Notes under the pieces: model-generated
Database searches by the model: none
What the model was told of the DNA's origin: nothing
The model's input: the letters and a program-made list of their open reading frames with translations, nothing else
In this document: in pieces, positions 63,688 to 64,000 of the stretch
Layout: each line of letters opens with the position of its first letter
Position numbering within the stretch: position 1 is the stretch's first letter
Translations under genes and position numbers: made by a program
Assembly: GCF_020921035.1 (NCBI RefSeq)
Contig: NC_063153.1
Coordinates: 15,934,001-15,998,000, forward strand
DNA length: 64,000 nucleotides
Reading direction: 5' to 3'
Origin: Rhodamnia argentea
Taxonomy: Eukaryota > Streptophyta > Magnoliopsida > Myrtales > Myrtaceae

Positions 63688-64000
63688 TAAATAAATTGTG
63701 TTTTCATTCTCATACCAAAGATTCTGATCCTTGTGTGCTCATGCAAGCACGCAAAGTTCAGAGGGCAACACCTAAATTCTCATTTTGAAACAGAAAATAC
63801 CGAGGCCAAAACCGCTCAAACTGAAGAAGAAATTGCGAGTACTTTTTCTCTATTTGGTTCGATTTGTTAGTGGTCATCTCTAATAACATTGCAAGCCATT
63901 TAAAAAAGGGTCAAGGGCGATTGAAAAATGTATCTTAGGAGTGTCGTTCGTCACAATCTTAAGATGAAACTCGAATCAAGTATCATCCAGATCATTAATT
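63688..64000. other. Window end, nothing recognised
   Basis: AT-rich sequence without a recognisable gene or repeat. A gene could begin beyond the window edge. Confidence 0.5.

Overview
The window is nuclear DNA of a flowering plant. Genes have GT-AG introns and plant-only families (DELLA, PLS-class PPR, KCS, BOR, AKT), and the gaps are AT-rich and full of small transposon remnants. The proteins look eudicot. A woody rosid, possibly Myrtaceae, is my guess from overall similarity and is not proven here.

Nine protein-coding genes are supported. In order: a DELLA/GRAS growth repressor (3842-5449, minus); a GDP-fucose transporter of the GFT1 type (14288-15334, minus); an intronless PPR protein (18527-20521, plus); a KCS11-like 3-ketoacyl-CoA synthase (22968-24515, minus); the ESCRT-III protein VPS60 (27257-30910, minus, 7 exons); the 26S proteasome ATPase RPT6 (31913-37015, plus, 9 exons); a RING-CH membrane ubiquitin ligase (39520-43253, plus, 6 coding exons); a BOR4-like boron transporter (46703-50418, plus, 13 coding exons); and an AKT1-like potassium channel (51164-56088, minus, 11 exons). 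All multi-exon models were assembled by hand from splice sites and reading-frame continuity. Each gives an uninterrupted protein of about the family length.

The genes are mostly unrelated housekeeping or transport functions and form no operon or biosynthetic cluster. VPS60 and RPT6 are divergent across about 1 kb. The BOR and AKT1 genes are convergent, 745 bp apart. From memory of Arabidopsis locus numbers, GFT1/RPT6 (At5g19980/At5g19990) and KCS11/AKT1 (At2g26640/At2g26650) are each neighbours there, so the window may preserve two ancient linkages.

The gaps 1-3.8 kb, 5.6-14.2 kb, 15.9-18.4 kb and 56.1-64 kb hold no convincing gene but much repeat structure. There are two TRIM-type miniature LTR retrotransposons (6874-7551 and 16214-17311), the second split by a hAT-like element with perfect 8-bp target duplications. 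There are several Tourist-like MITEs with TWA duplications, including one inside an RPT6 intron, and two families of long-inverted-repeat (foldback) elements. No new defence, biosynthetic or mobile system was found. The points most worth checking are the TRIM/hAT nest, the altered DELLA motif, the GC-AG intron and micro-exon in AKT1, and the linkage pattern.
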